DNA of 64,000 nucleotides from Aphrocallistes beatrix (lineage: Eukaryota; Porifera; Hexactinellida; Sceptrulophora; Aphrocallistidae), in assembly GCA_963281255.1 (NCBI GenBank), contig OY725492.1, forward strand, positions 2,960,104 through 3,024,103, given 5' to 3'. Shown piece after piece: positions 32,701 to 43,530 of this stretch. A model generated the notes under the pieces. That model was not told the origin of the DNA, ran no database searches, and was given only the letters and a program-made list of their open reading frames with translations. The translations under genes and the position numbers were made by a program. How positions within the stretch are numbered: position 1 is the first letter of the stretch; each line of letters begins with the position of its first letter.

Positions 32701-35700
32701 CGTCCTTTCTCCCTCGCATGAAGTTCTGAGCACGAGCTAGAATCTCCGTAATCACATCCACCACACCATCATTTGCATCTATAGGACTGCTGCGATCTCT
32801 GAGATGCTTAGCAACGATCTCGCGGGTGTACGTTCTCTCAATGTCATTACTCAGCTGACCGAAATCCCACACCAGAGGCCGCATGCTAGCAGGCAGCTCC
32901 ATCACTCGATACACCAATTCTCGGAGAGGAATGTCTCCCAGTCTGTCTGTCGTCCTACTCGCCTCTGTAAAGAAACCGAGACCAGCAGAACTCAGTTTGT
33001 TCAGCATCTCAGCCGAGTGTTTACGGTACGGGTTACAAGCTGCAATGAACTGGAGTCCTATGTCAGTACGGATCTTCCTACCATACATCCTCCTGTCACA
33101 CATGATCTCTTTGATTAGACCGATAGCTGGACTCGTGTTAGCTTCATCGAAGAAGAGCACTGTATCAATATTCAGAGAGTTTGGATCATCCTTAATGATC
33201 TGTGAATTCTCGACAGCTAATGCTTCAGCTTCCATTACTTTATCCATGACATTTTTTTCTGTTGTACCTCCGTGCACTTTCAGAATTAATATATTCTTAG
33301 CTCCAGTCTGTAGCGCTTGTAATGCACACATGAACTGAATCAGTCTGGTCTTACCACAGCCAGTCTCTCCCATGATAACGACAGGGATGTTGCACCTGAA
33401 GCGCATTAAGATTGCCAGAATCTTCCGCACATTGTCAAGCGTCAGGACATAGCCAGGATCTGGATCTGCTAGCCATTCTAGACCCATTACCTTGGCAATT
33501 TTTTCGATTTTCTCATGTTTTTCTAGTTGTAGAAATTTTTTACTTGTGTCTACCCCATTTCTAGTCAAAGTATTCAACAATCTTTTCTGGATAATACTCT
33601 CTTCGATAACACAGTTTGGGTTATCGGAATCAAGCAGATGACCTTGGGTTGATATTTGAAAACCTAAGAAGGTCATGCTGTGTCTATCAAGATTGAAGAA
33701 AATATATGGATGAGAGCTTTTCTCCCATTTTCTTCTTTCAATAATTTCATATACTTTTAAAATATCATTTGAAATTTGTCCAAATTTTGATTCTAAAGAT
33801 GGAGTAGCAAAATCCCTAGACATGTGAATAAGGAATTTGATTACAAAAGATTTAAACCCTTTCCATTCTTCTCCTATTGCAGCTGAAAGACAATAGTCAG
33901 AATTATCACAGTCAGAAAGTTGTGTATTCAAAAAGGTGGCAAAATTCCTAATTTCAGTCCAAGATGGTTGTTTGACTCCACAATGTTTCAAGAATAGTTG
34001 CAACATTTCTTGAGGACTCCTACAGACTACAGTATCAGGATTGAATGAGTACAGATCGAGGTCACTACCCATTTCCATCTGCTTCAGGTACGCGAATGTT
34101 CTTTGGAACTCTTCCCGGCTCAATTCTTTCGAGTCAAAGGTCTGCAATCGGGGATTCTTAACTCCCATCGTATTTAACGCTTGGATGGGTTGAATACACT
34201 GAATCGTGGGAAAGAGTTGAGTAAAATTTAAAAAATGAAGAGAATCCTGATTAACTGTGCATTCAATGATGTAATAATCGTTTCGTCTACAATGCCACAA
34301 TTCACCTGTCCTCTTGCAAATCCCGCCTAAAACGAGCAGTTTGAAGAGAATGGGTTCTAGACCTAACTGGACAGTAGAAGCAATATCCACGTGGAACAGG
34401 TGTCCATGGTCCGCACTGCTCACATGCTTATCCAGCAACTGACCAGTCAACATCTCCTCTGAGGCCTGCTTACCATGAATGGCTACCGTCACAGCTGCCT
34501 CTTCTCTCTCCTCCTCACGCACCACGCCCTGACTCAGCATGTCAGACACGAGATTACTCACGTACAGAGACTTACCTGCTCCCACGCTCTCAGACACGAC
34601 CAGCCTCACTCTGGACCTATCTTTATCCACCATCCAGGTTGGATGAATGTCATTTGAACACATATTTGAACGTAACTTTTTCCATAAGTACTGAGTATTA
34701 CTATCGGATATTTTCAAATCAGATATGTGGTTAGGTCTCTTGTAATTCTCTAATGCAGCCGCCATATAGGACTCCTCCTCCCTCTCTTCTGAGCAGATAA
34801 CTACCAACTTGAAATCAGAAATATTTTCACACTGCAAATACTGGCGGAGTTTGTGAACAGACTGTACCGCTACCTCATATTCGAGATTCTCTATTCCGAC
34901 CAGACAGTGCACATAAAAATGGTTTTGTGCTGATTTGTAAATAACTCTTCTCCAGAATATATCCATCTCGTCAGATGTAGTCGGATATGAACACAGCAAT
35001 ACTTCACTGAAGTATGGAAGAGGAAGATTAGGAGACATTGCATAGAGACTTATAACTGATTCGTATAGCAAATCCATTGGAACAAATATTAAATTGGGTT
35101 CACGTTTTTTGAAAATTGATGGAAATGCTCGCTCTCCTCGAATTTTAGTTTCACTGTTATGATATATTTCTCTCAAGAATTTACCTAACTTGAAGTTATC
35201 AAGGTATTCCACTTCACTCCGAATCGACTCTGGCGGAATGGATAACATATCCCTTGGAGCTGTAATGTCACTTAGATAATCTCCCTCGTTCTTATCAATC
35301 TGGAGTTCGTCAGAATCCGAGTCATTGCATTCCTCTCCCTCACTCTCTGTATCTGTAGCATAATCCATACAAAACCTTATGAGGGCATCTTCTGACAGAA
35401 CACCAGTGTTATTCAGGATTGACTTTACCCCTTCAATAGCTACATTCAGTGGAAATCCACAATCGGAGCTTACATTGTTAGCAATTGTCTTGTCAGAATC
35501 AGAAAAGTAATCAGGAAATTCCAATTCTTCATTAACGCAGATTGCTGAGTGCTTTGGTTTCACAGCTCTATGGAAAGCTGAAGAAGGCTTACCTAAACAA
35601 GAGAAGTGAGAGGGATTTGCAAGAGAAATGATAGGATTTGGATGGATGTGAGAAATTTGATGTTTATCATTTATCAGTTCTTCATTCTGTAAAGCCGAGT

Positions 35701-38038
35701 GAATATCCTCTGCACAAACTCCAGAATTAAGCAAGCCGAGCAGATGGTAGAGTTGATCTCGATCACCTAGGTTAACATCGTCACCACTAATATATGCCCT
35801 GAGACCTTTCTGAAGTAAAACTAACTGCGCATTAGTATAGTAATTCAAAAAGTAATTCTGCTCCCTAGCTTCCTCCAATTGAATTATGTCTTCTTCCAGC
35901 ACTTTTCTGGTCTTTTTGATTTCTTTTTCAATTTTATCAATCTCTCGGAAAGTGAAAGAAATGGAATAATTAAGATACTGCATGTTTCCAATCTCCACTA
36001 AGGCACTAAATATATTAGCAATCTCTAATACCAAATCAAAAAAGTTGTTAAATGTCACTGCATTAGAATGGCTATCACATTTGGAGATTATTTTTGATTT
36101 TCCAACAATTAGCATCAATTTGCTCCTGAGATCTTTCAGCTGCTCTAGATTATAAGCCTTAGTCACTTCGCCATCACTTCCTACAGTTAGAGATATCATC
36201 AGGTCCGGGATAGAAGATTTGGCTGTTGAAACAGTACAAACTCCAGAGGATACTATCTTCTCCAGCTGAATGAGAGCTCCTTCTTCTAAAGATCCCTGAG
36301 ACTTCTTCAGCTCTTCCCAGTATAAGATATTCTCAGACACATACCCTAACAACCCGATCAACTCCTTATTCGTGCGTACGATTGAAAATACTTCTCTACA
36401 TCGTTCTATGAGGTAGTTGCACGTTGTCTGACTGTCTACCTTGAATATCAGCGGAGCTAAGTTGGTGCACACTGAATGGAGTATCATAATGCGATCAGTC
36501 TCACTCTGGTCCCCACTCGAACTAGTCAGTGCAATTTCAACAAAGGTTTTCAAATCATTTAGATTTTTCATATTTTGTTTTACCCAATTAATAAACTTTA
36601 TGTTTTTCAAAATAGTGTCTAAGAAAGATCGGTCTTCTTCTGTGATATTTTGTAATACACTTGCAGTAAAACATACTTCCTCGTTGATTGATGAAAGAGG
36701 CTTATTTTGAAAGTTTATTCTAAAATTCTGAAGACCTTCAATCAAGCTAAAGTCAGTATTTATTGAAAATTCCTGTTTTACTTTCATTAGTTTCACAGCA
36801 GATTGTGCGCAATTCTGAAATTTGAAATACAAAGCAATTTTATAACTACATTCGAGTATTTTGGGAATCTCTTCTATAGGTTTGGAAGAAGCCTTCTGAC
36901 AACCAAATGTTAACTTCTTCAATTCGTCCAAAATCAACTCGTAAGTTACGTTAGATTCAAAATCCAATTGAACACTGGAAAGTAAGATTGTTTCATTCAT
37001 ACATGAATCTACTAATAATAAGAGTTTTTCAATCGTTTGTTTCCAAGCAATTTCGATTAAAAATCCCTGAGATAAATCTGATTGTTTCAACTCGTCCAAT
37101 TGCTGCTCAAATGTAGCTCTAAATATATAGGAAGATTCAAAAGATTGGGCGGAATTTGATATGGCAAGGAAACAACTTGAATTTATAATCATATTCAAAT
37201 CTGGATGATTAAGAAATTGAAATTTTCCATGTGTCAATTCAAGGACATCAAAGAGTTTCATATACAAAAGTTCTAATGAATTAAATTTATTAATGTCATT
37301 GAAATTCAATCCGCGAATATTTTTAAAAAGTAAACAGATATTGGTTAGCATTTCAAGATGCTTTTGTAACCAAGCATTGGCTTCTGCGCAGTTACTAAAA
37401 GCAGCATGCACTTCTTGAATAGTATGCGAAGTTTCCTGACGAGAGTTCAGTGCTTTTTCTGAAAGAGAAAGAAAAGCTTCGGAATTTTTTTGGATAATGA
37501 AAAAATCTGTAATGTATATATCAAGTGTACAGATAGAGTTAATCCTATGCAATAGATGAATGAATGCTTTTTCAAGAATGTCTTTAGCTTCTTTTGACAT
37601 ATTAAAATGTATTGGATGTGTAGAATTAAATTCAAAATAACTCGTCCATGATGGCCACTCTAAAATATGACGGAGTGGGTTTTTCATGAAATCTCCTTCT
37701 GCACCCGTTAGAATAGAACAAAAAATTCCGGCTATAAGTGTTAATTGATTTTTTTTAAGATTTTGTAGTTGTTTTATTACAAATTCATGTTGTGAATTAG
37801 AATCTGCACTCTTAAGCTTAAATGACATCACTTCAAGAAACACATCATGTAATCCTGATTGAAATAAACTTTCGTCTAGGCTAGTGAATAGGGCTGTAAA
37901 TTGTGGCAATTGCAAACTTTTTAATTTTGAAATTAAAAAAATTTGAATTCTATTATGCCATCTAAATGATGATGGAAATTTAATTAGAAATATTTTATTC
38001 CAAAATCTCAATTCTATCTCGCTCTGAATTTCGGACAT
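29741..38038 (-). CDS. RNF213: RNF213-like, stalk and AAA+ core, one giant exon block
   Basis: This is a continuous frame of 2,766 codons ending at the donor CAG|GTAATA. The first 1,100 or so residues are helical stalk. AAA modules follow, with P-loops at about 1153 (GAGKSLY, degenerate surroundings), 1558 (GETGCGKT) with Walker B LFFDEANTS near 1626, and 2001 (GKPGSSKS) with Walker B VVLDEVGLAED near 2075. The last two correspond to AAA3 and AAA4, the catalytic modules of RNF213. NLYESLYDALNQYY near 2410 is near-identical to vertebrates. Two low-complexity inserts stand out: an acidic one near residues 890-920, and a Ser/Pro-rich one of about 100 residues between AAA3 and AAA4. The Met at 38038 is probably internal: the frame stays open upstream to about 38215 and should join the N-terminal block. 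Confidence 0.93.
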
Positions 38039-38076
38039 AAAACTAATTTGTGTTGGAGCTTTAAATTTGTTCCATT

Positions 38077-41000
38077 TTAAAACAAAGTTGAAAATATTTT
38101 CAGACTCATGTTCAGTGGTAGGAAAAGACTCAATGTTTTCAAGAAAACAACAACCACAAAAAAATTCATAATTGAATAAAATTCTTCTACACTTAGATCT
38201 TCAATTAATATTTTGTTAGAATAAGTCAGAGTAAGTTTGAATACACGATCAACGTCAGTTGGAGGAAGGAGTTTAGATGAAATATTTGCACTGAGCTGTG
38301 ACGAGACAAAACTCAGAATATCTTTTGACGGATTTTGATAAATATACTTTCTATCCTTTGTTAAAGATAATAATAGAGCACTCATGAAAGCTGACAATAA
38401 GAGCAATTGAGGGGATGATTCATGGAATTTGAAAAGTACATCGATACTATTTGGGCTAAAGATCGAATTGTACAAAATACTGTAGGCGATCACATTATCT
38501 TTTTCTACTAATTTCAGAGAAGCCTGAATAATATTTTTGGATAAATGTGGAGGCCTGATGATTTTTAAGGAATCAGGATATCCCCAATAGCTATTACTAA
38601 GGTAGTCTAACTCGTTTAGATGAACCAGATGCTTCTCATTGTATCTAAATACAAGATGGTAAAAAGCTAAAACTTCATAATATGAGTATCCTCTACAAAG
38701 TGTAAATTCATTACGCATAAAGGAATTGAATGGTTCAAGGAGTATATCCATATTCATAATAGAACCTAACGCCAATTCTGTTCTGTGAAAATCATTAAAA
38801 AACTCACCAATAGTATCTATGACTTTAATAAAAACATTTTCCGATTTTATATCATATTTCTGTATTAGATAGATACTCAAATAAACTTTTAATATCACTT
38901 CTTTCACATTTTTGTCTTTTGGCTCCCCTAAGATAAATAAAATCCAGTTCTCTATCAAATCCATCCTTCCTGAATACACATAGTTTGGAACATGATCCCA
39001 ATTCCTTGGATCTATATGATTGATTGGAGATATTTGAATGTGCATAAAATTTTCAATCATATCCATTAATATCACTACAAAACTATCTAAATCTCTACAT
39101 TCATGTGCACCTGTAAAATGGCCCATACCCATAAATGCAGGAAGAAGTGCTTTAAGAGAATAAAGTCGGCGTAGTTTTATATCTTTAAAAATGGCTCCAC
39201 CTTTGTCAGGACCAAAGAGAAAGGAAGAAAAGCGTTTCAAAAGATCTGACATCTTTCCTTCATCTGACTTCTTCACATCTGGCAGCACCATGACATCAAA
39301 ATGATTAAGCTTAGCATTCATAAGTTGTGAATGACTTCCTGTAATTGTCTTAGAAAAAAATCGGTTAAAATCTTTACTAGAATAATGATGAAGGCATTCA
39401 TACACACCAGAACCATCTTTCATACGGAAAAAATATTTATATGGAAATTGAAGCGTATTATTTTTCAGTAATTTGATTGGTACTTCCAAGATACCAGAAA
39501 TGAGTAGAAATTGATAATTGGTAAACTTAATCGAACTGATGGGGGAAAAGGGACAAACATCAACATTAAAATGCTTAAAATAGTCCATTCCTATCCTTAG
39601 GTATATAGTATCAGTATTTTCGAATAATTCCCTTAGTACTATTGTATTAAATTGTATAGAGAAAGCTTCAGGATTATTCTTCTCTTCGTTACTAACTAAG
39701 GGAAGGCTCTTGGGAATAAGATTAATAAAAAGTTCTGCTTCATCTTTAGAGATATCCAAAGCATCCTGAAAGTTGTCTGGAGTATCTTCCAATTCAGGAT
39801 TATCATCTAGAGAAATTTTGGAAGTATCATTCTGAGTAATTTCTGAGGTATCCTTTGGAGGGGTTTCTGAAGTATCCTTTGGCAGGATTTCTGAAGTATC
39901 TACAGGAGGGGTTTCTGAAGTATCCTTTGAAGGGATTTCAGAAGTATCCTTCGAAGGGATTTCAGAAGTATCCTTTGGAGGGATTTCTGAAGTATCCTTT
40001 GGAGGGATTTCTGAAGTATCCTTTGGAGGGATTTCTGAAGTATTCTTTGGAAGGATTTCTGAAGTATCTACTGGAGGGGTTTCTGAAGTATCCTTTGAAG
40101 GGATTTCAGAAGTATCCTTCGAAGGGATTTCAGAAGTATCCTTTGGAGGGGTTTCTGAAGTATCCTTTGGAGGGATTTCTGAAGTATCTACTGGAGGGAT
40201 TTCTGAAGTATTCTTTGGAAGGATTTCTGAAGTATCTACTGGAGGGGTTTCTGAAGTATCTACTGGAGGGGTTTCTGAAGTATCCTTTGAAGGGATTTCT
40301 GAAGTATTCTTTGGAAGGATTTCTGAAGTATCTACTGGAGGGGTTTCTGAAGTATCCTTCGAAGGGATTTCAGAAGTATCCTTTGGAGGGGTTTCTGAAG
40401 TATCCTTTGGAGAGATTTCTGAAGTATTCTTTGGAAGGATTTCTGAAGTATCTACTGGAGGGATTTCTGAAGTATTCTTTGGAAGGATTTCTGAAGTATC
40501 TACTGGAGGGGTTTCTGAAGTATCTACTGGATTGGTTTCTGAAGTATCTACTGGAGGGGTTTCTGAAGTATCCTTTGAAGGGATTTCTGAAGTATTCTTT
40601 GGAAGGATTTCTGAAGTATCTACTGGAGGGGTTTCTGAAGTATCCTTCGAAGGGATTTCAGAAGTATCCTTTGGAGGGGTTTCTGAAGTATCCTTTGGAG
40701 AGATTTCTGAAGTATTCTTTGGAAGGATTTCTGAAGTATCTACTGGAGGGGTTTCTGAAGTATCTACTGGATTGGTTTCTGAAGTATCTACTGGATTGGT
40801 TTCTGAAGTATCTACTGGAGGGGTTTCTGAAGTATCTACTGGAGGGGTTTCTGAAGTATTCTTTGGAAGGATTTCTGAAGTATCTACTGGAGGGGTTTCT
40901 GAAGTATCTACTGGAGGGATTTCTGAAGTATCCTTTGAAGGGATTTCAGAAGTATCCTTTGGAAGGATTTCTGAGGTAGCCTTTGGAGGGGTTACTAAGG

Positions 41001-41256
41001 TGTTCTCTAGAAAGATTTCAGAAGTATTCTTTTTTGGGATTTCTAAAGTATCATTTTTTGGTGGGTTTTCCAATCTAGCTTTTGGAGAGTTTTCAACTGA
41101 ATGAGAAAGAGAAAACTGGCCCGTGATGGTATTCATTTCATCCACCAATCCAATTACATCGACTAGAAGTCCGCCGCAAAACATACAGAACATAGCTTCA
41201 TTAGGTAAAACATTTTTCTGCGATTTTTGGCAATTATTCTCGCAAATTTTCGGCAT
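38077..41256 (-). CDS. RNF213: RNF213-like, N-terminal block: zinc ribbon, repeat tract, CBM20-like domain
   Basis: The frame of 1,059 codons opens with a zinc ribbon (C5, C9, C24, C27), as vertebrate RNF213 does. It then has a tract of about 48 eight-residue repeats of the type DTSEIPPK (about residues 85-480), then a beta-rich segment of about residues 535-650 that aligns with the CBM20-like domain (IYLRIGMDYF, YKYFFRMKDGSGVYEC), then helical stalk. The frame ends 38 bp before the Met of the next block. Its last 30 codons overlap an open frame that continues into the stalk, so the stop at 38077 is likely not the real protein end: either a 1-base indel in a run of seven T (38158-38164 on the plus strand) or a very short intron. 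The ATG is 3 nt after an AG acceptor. Confidence 0.85.
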   Translation of the reverse strand: MPKICENNCQKSQKNVLPNEAMFCMFCGGLLVDVIGLVDEMNTITGQFSLSHSVENSPKARLENPPKNDTLEIPKKNTSEIFLENTLVTPPKATSEILPKDTSEIPSKDTSEIPPVDTSETPPVDTSEILPKNTSETPPVDTSETPPVDTSETNPVDTSETNPVDTSETPPVDTSEILPKNTSEISPKDTSETPPKDTSEIPSKDTSETPPVDTSEILPKNTSEIPSKDTSETPPVDTSETNPVDTSETPPVDTSEILPKNTSEIPPVDTSEILPKNTSEISPKDTSETPPKDTSEIPSKDTSETPPVDTSEILPKNTSEIPSKDTSETPPVDTSETPPVDTSEILPKNTSEIPPVDTSEIPPKDTSETPPKDTSEIPSKDTSEIPSKDTSETPPVDTSEILPKNTSEIPPKDTSEIPPKDTSEIPPKDTSEIPSKDTSEIPSKDTSETPPVDTSEILPKDTSETPPKDTSEITQNDTSKISLDDNPELEDTPDNFQDALDISKDEAELFINLIPKSLPLVSNEEKNNPEAFSIQFNTIVLRELFENTDTIYLRIGMDYFKHFNVDVCPFSPISSIKFTNYQFLLISGILEVPIKLLKNNTLQFPYKYFFRMKDGSGVYECLHHYSSKDFNRFFSKTITGSHSQLMNAKLNHFDVMVLPDVKKSDEGKMSDLLKRFSSFLFGPDKGGAIFKDIKLRRLYSLKALLPAFMGMGHFTGAHECRDLDSFVVILMDMIENFMHIQISPINHIDPRNWDHVPNYVYSGRMDLIENWILFILGEPKDKNVKEVILKVYLSIYLIQKYDIKSENVFIKVIDTIGEFFNDFHRTELALGSIMNMDILLEPFNSFMRNEFTLCRGYSYYEVLAFYHLVFRYNEKHLVHLNELDYLSNSYWGYPDSLKIIRPPHLSKNIIQASLKLVEKDNVIAYSILYNSIFSPNSIDVLFKFHESSPQLLLLSAFMSALLLSLTKDRKYIYQNPSKDILSFVSSQLSANISSKLLPPTDVDRVFKLTLTYSNKILIEDLSVEEFYSIMNFFVVVVFLKTLSLFLPLNMSLKIFSTLF
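39832..40990 (-). repeat. Coding 24-bp minisatellite in RNF213-like exon
   Basis: About 48 tandem units of 24 bp (plus-strand core TTTCTGAAGTATCC/TACT...GGAGGGA) all stay in frame and encode DTSE-(I/T)-x-P-(K/V). Units alternate among a few variants in higher-order blocks. Long open frames on the opposite strand here are a by-product of the repeat. Confidence 0.92.
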
Positions 41257-41261
41257 GCCCT

Positions 41262-41925
41262 GTCAAAAATAGCGTTTCAAAGTAATTGTTGTTGTTAATA
41301 AGTTTTAGTTATTTGGAAACGTAATTCCTCAAGCTCTATATAGGAAAGAATAATTTGATTAAAAACATAATTATACTAGTATTAGGAATGTATTTTCTTG
41401 GAAAATAATTGAAAATAATTGTTTCTTGGAAAATAATTGTAAAGTTATGACTGTACCGCAATAGCAGATGTGCCAACTATCGCGGTAATCTGTGTTCCAA
41501 CAGGGGCAGATTGGGAAACCAAAACGTCCCTGGAAATATTATGACAGTTTGAGAACATAATCCTCTCTGAATAGTCCGATTTCAACACTATTTGTATAGA
41601 AGTTTTCGTGGTGGTCGAATACTTTTGTTCGGGTCCTGTATATACTTTGAAGATAAATTATTGACTATATTATACAGGGTGACACAAAGTAAGCTCTTTT
41701 ACAAGCTTCATAGGTATAATTTTTCTTATACTCGAACAATCTTGGTTATTATGTTCTTTGTAATACAAATATTCAATGATTTTAAAATACTTTTAGAGTC
41801 CAAGACCGAGAACTGTGTTTGATATGGCGAGTGTCCTGGCACCAGCTAAAATCGCGAATCAGGGCCCACTGCTTATGTAAAAATGTCTTCATAATCGAGG
41901 TTCCATAACGATTTAGTGCCAGATA
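41262..41925. other. Intergenic, with one MITE fragment
   Basis: A right-end piece of the 20428-type MITE lies at about 41570-41637 (ACTATTTGTATAGAAGTTTT to TTTGTTCGGGT). Sequence at 41670-41800 (CGAACAATCTTGGTTATTAT) matches the complement of 42980-43110, so an inverted repeat surrounds the foldback at 42410-42990. No gene is seen. Confidence 0.55.
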
Positions 41926-42059
41926 CAGCCAGGGTCGCTTATTATAAACCCACTTAATATGAACATCGATTATTATTAGGATAACTGACGTTCTACTGTA
42001 ACTCTATTATGAACAGATTTTTTGGTTCCCTAGTGGTCCACAATAAGCGACCCTGACTG
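41926..42059. mobile_element. MITE with CAGTCAGGGTCGCTTATT ends, 134 bp
   Basis: The left end CAGCCAGGGTCGCTTATTAT and the right end GCGACCCTGACTG are inverted and flanked by TA. The 183-bp relative at 53966-54148 has the same ends. A piece near 41976 (AACTGACGTTCTACTG) is from the family B MITE end. Confidence 0.8.
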
Positions 42060-42409
42060 TATCTTTCATTCACCATGAAAATATTCCACAATTCCACTGA
42101 ATTCATTATCAGAAATGATATAGGTTATTCATTCGCAAGTTCTAATTAGGTACATCTTACAAAATCACCCAAAATGGCACTTCTTTTCATGTCACAAAAA
42201 ATCTGATCCAAAAAGTTCTCAAAATGCACTGATCTGAACATCTTATATTTCTACAAATTTAGAGTGTTCGAGGAAAATGTGTGAGCTAATTTTTCATAGA
42301 ATTTGAAGACTCTTGAAAGATAATTTGAAAAGCAGTGGTACCTGATTCCTGATTTTCGCCGCGTGCTGGGATATATTTTTTCTTCAACATACTCACGATA
42401 CAAAACACA

Positions 42410-42990
42410 GTTACAAAATATCCTTTAAAATCCTTATAATAAAAAGTCGAGAGAGCATGCTCGTTAAGTCGAGAGAGCATGCTCGTTATATACTCCATTG
42501 GGGTAAGCAGAACTTTCGTCCCTGGAATTTTTGTCTCATTAGAGACCAAAATAAACGGGCACTAATATGTAAGGAACGGAAATTGAGGCTTTTGGGGTGG
42601 AGTATGTTTGAAAAAAAAGGGTGTAAATGAGGCATTTTGATTGAGAAATCATTAGGTGCGAAAAGGGCATTTCAGGGGACGAAAGTTCCGCCATTCCTCC
42701 ATTGGTTACCAGCATCATACCTACTTATAATAGTAGGAAGTTATTACATAGTATATGAAACTTCTCGAACTAATTTAAACCAATTTTACATCAGGATTTT
42801 TATAGGTGATACTCCGTACGGGAAGTACAGTATCTAAGACGCATGTAGTAGATTCAAATCAGTAAATACTTTTTTTAACATAAAGAAGGTATAAATGTAA
42901 GGAGCATGCTCTCTCGACCTAATGAGCATGCTCTCTGGACTTAATGAGCATGCTCTCTCGACTTTTCAATACCTCTTAAAATCATTGAAA
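42410..42990. repeat. Foldback with GAGAGAGCATGCTC motifs
   Basis: The left arm has two GTCGAGAGAGCATGCTCGTT units (42448-42488) and the right arm three inverted units (42902-42964). Pairing continues outside them (AAAATCC...AAAAAGTCGAG against CTCGACTTTT...AAAATC). Confidence 0.68.
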
Positions 42991-43530
42991 ATATTCGAAT
43001 TACAATCTTTAAATACCATAATAACCAAGATTGTTCAAGTTTTAGAAATTTCATATCCAATAAAGCTTGTAACAAAACTTGTGTCACCTCGTAGTTTAAA
43101 ACAAACACTCCACATCGTGTGTCCAAATTTCATTCATATCACAACCATTGGGCCCCAAAAACCCGATAAAAATACTAAATATTTTAGAAGTAGACCACAG
43201 CACAAAGTATAGTCAGGAAATGAAAAAAAATTCAGGCGAAAATATATCCGATTGAAGTGGGCATGCATTCCTGTCATTCTCTGAAGCTTAATACCTTATA
43301 ATTTCTAGTATTCTGTAGCTGGGGCCCCAAGCCTAGCGGAAGCGGTACGGGAAGTACTGCATTATTCGTGTCAGTGAATGTAATACAAAATGGGTCCGCC
43401 TATTTTTTGTGTGAGAAATTTATGCTAAATTATAGTCATCTGTATATAAGGCCTGCCATATCATTCTATACACTAAGGCAATAGTGCTGATTGGTGGACT
43501 TGGGCTAGGAATTAGTCAGATCAAAGTAGT
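42991..43530. other. Intergenic, mostly unassigned
   Basis: The first 200 bp form the inverted counterpart of 41670-41800. The rest shows neither coding pattern nor repeat. Confidence 0.4.

Larger units (their letters stand above)
9327..41256 (-). other. RNF213: RNF213-like gene, partial (3' end outside the window)
   Basis: This is a gene model built by hand. Coding blocks on the minus strand are 41256 to about 38077, 38038-29741, 23174-23015, 14730-14260, 14192-14020, 13013-12586 and 9429-9327. All junctions from 29741 onward use GT...AG with matching phase, and the joined protein follows the order of vertebrate RNF213: N-terminal zinc ribbon, CBM20-like domain, long helical stalk, dynein-like AAA+ core, start of the E3 module. 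RNF213 is a cytosolic ATPase and ubiquitin ligase linked to lipid droplets and to ubiquitylation of bacterial surfaces. The RING and RZ finger regions are not in the window and should lie to the left. The introns are 6.6, 8.3, 0.07, 1.0 and 3.2 kb, and the last is over 9.3 kb. Most of their length is transposon sequence. Confidence 0.85.

Noticed and set aside
39855-40979. 374-codon plus-strand open frame of EGFLKYPL repeats and a 190-codon frame beside it
   Set aside because: They lie opposite the in-frame 24-bp minisatellite of the RNF213-like exon. A repeat whose unit is a multiple of three keeps other frames open by chance.
39832-40990. CRISPR-like array
   Set aside because: Units of 24 bp have no spacers, are in frame, and lie in a eukaryotic coding exon.
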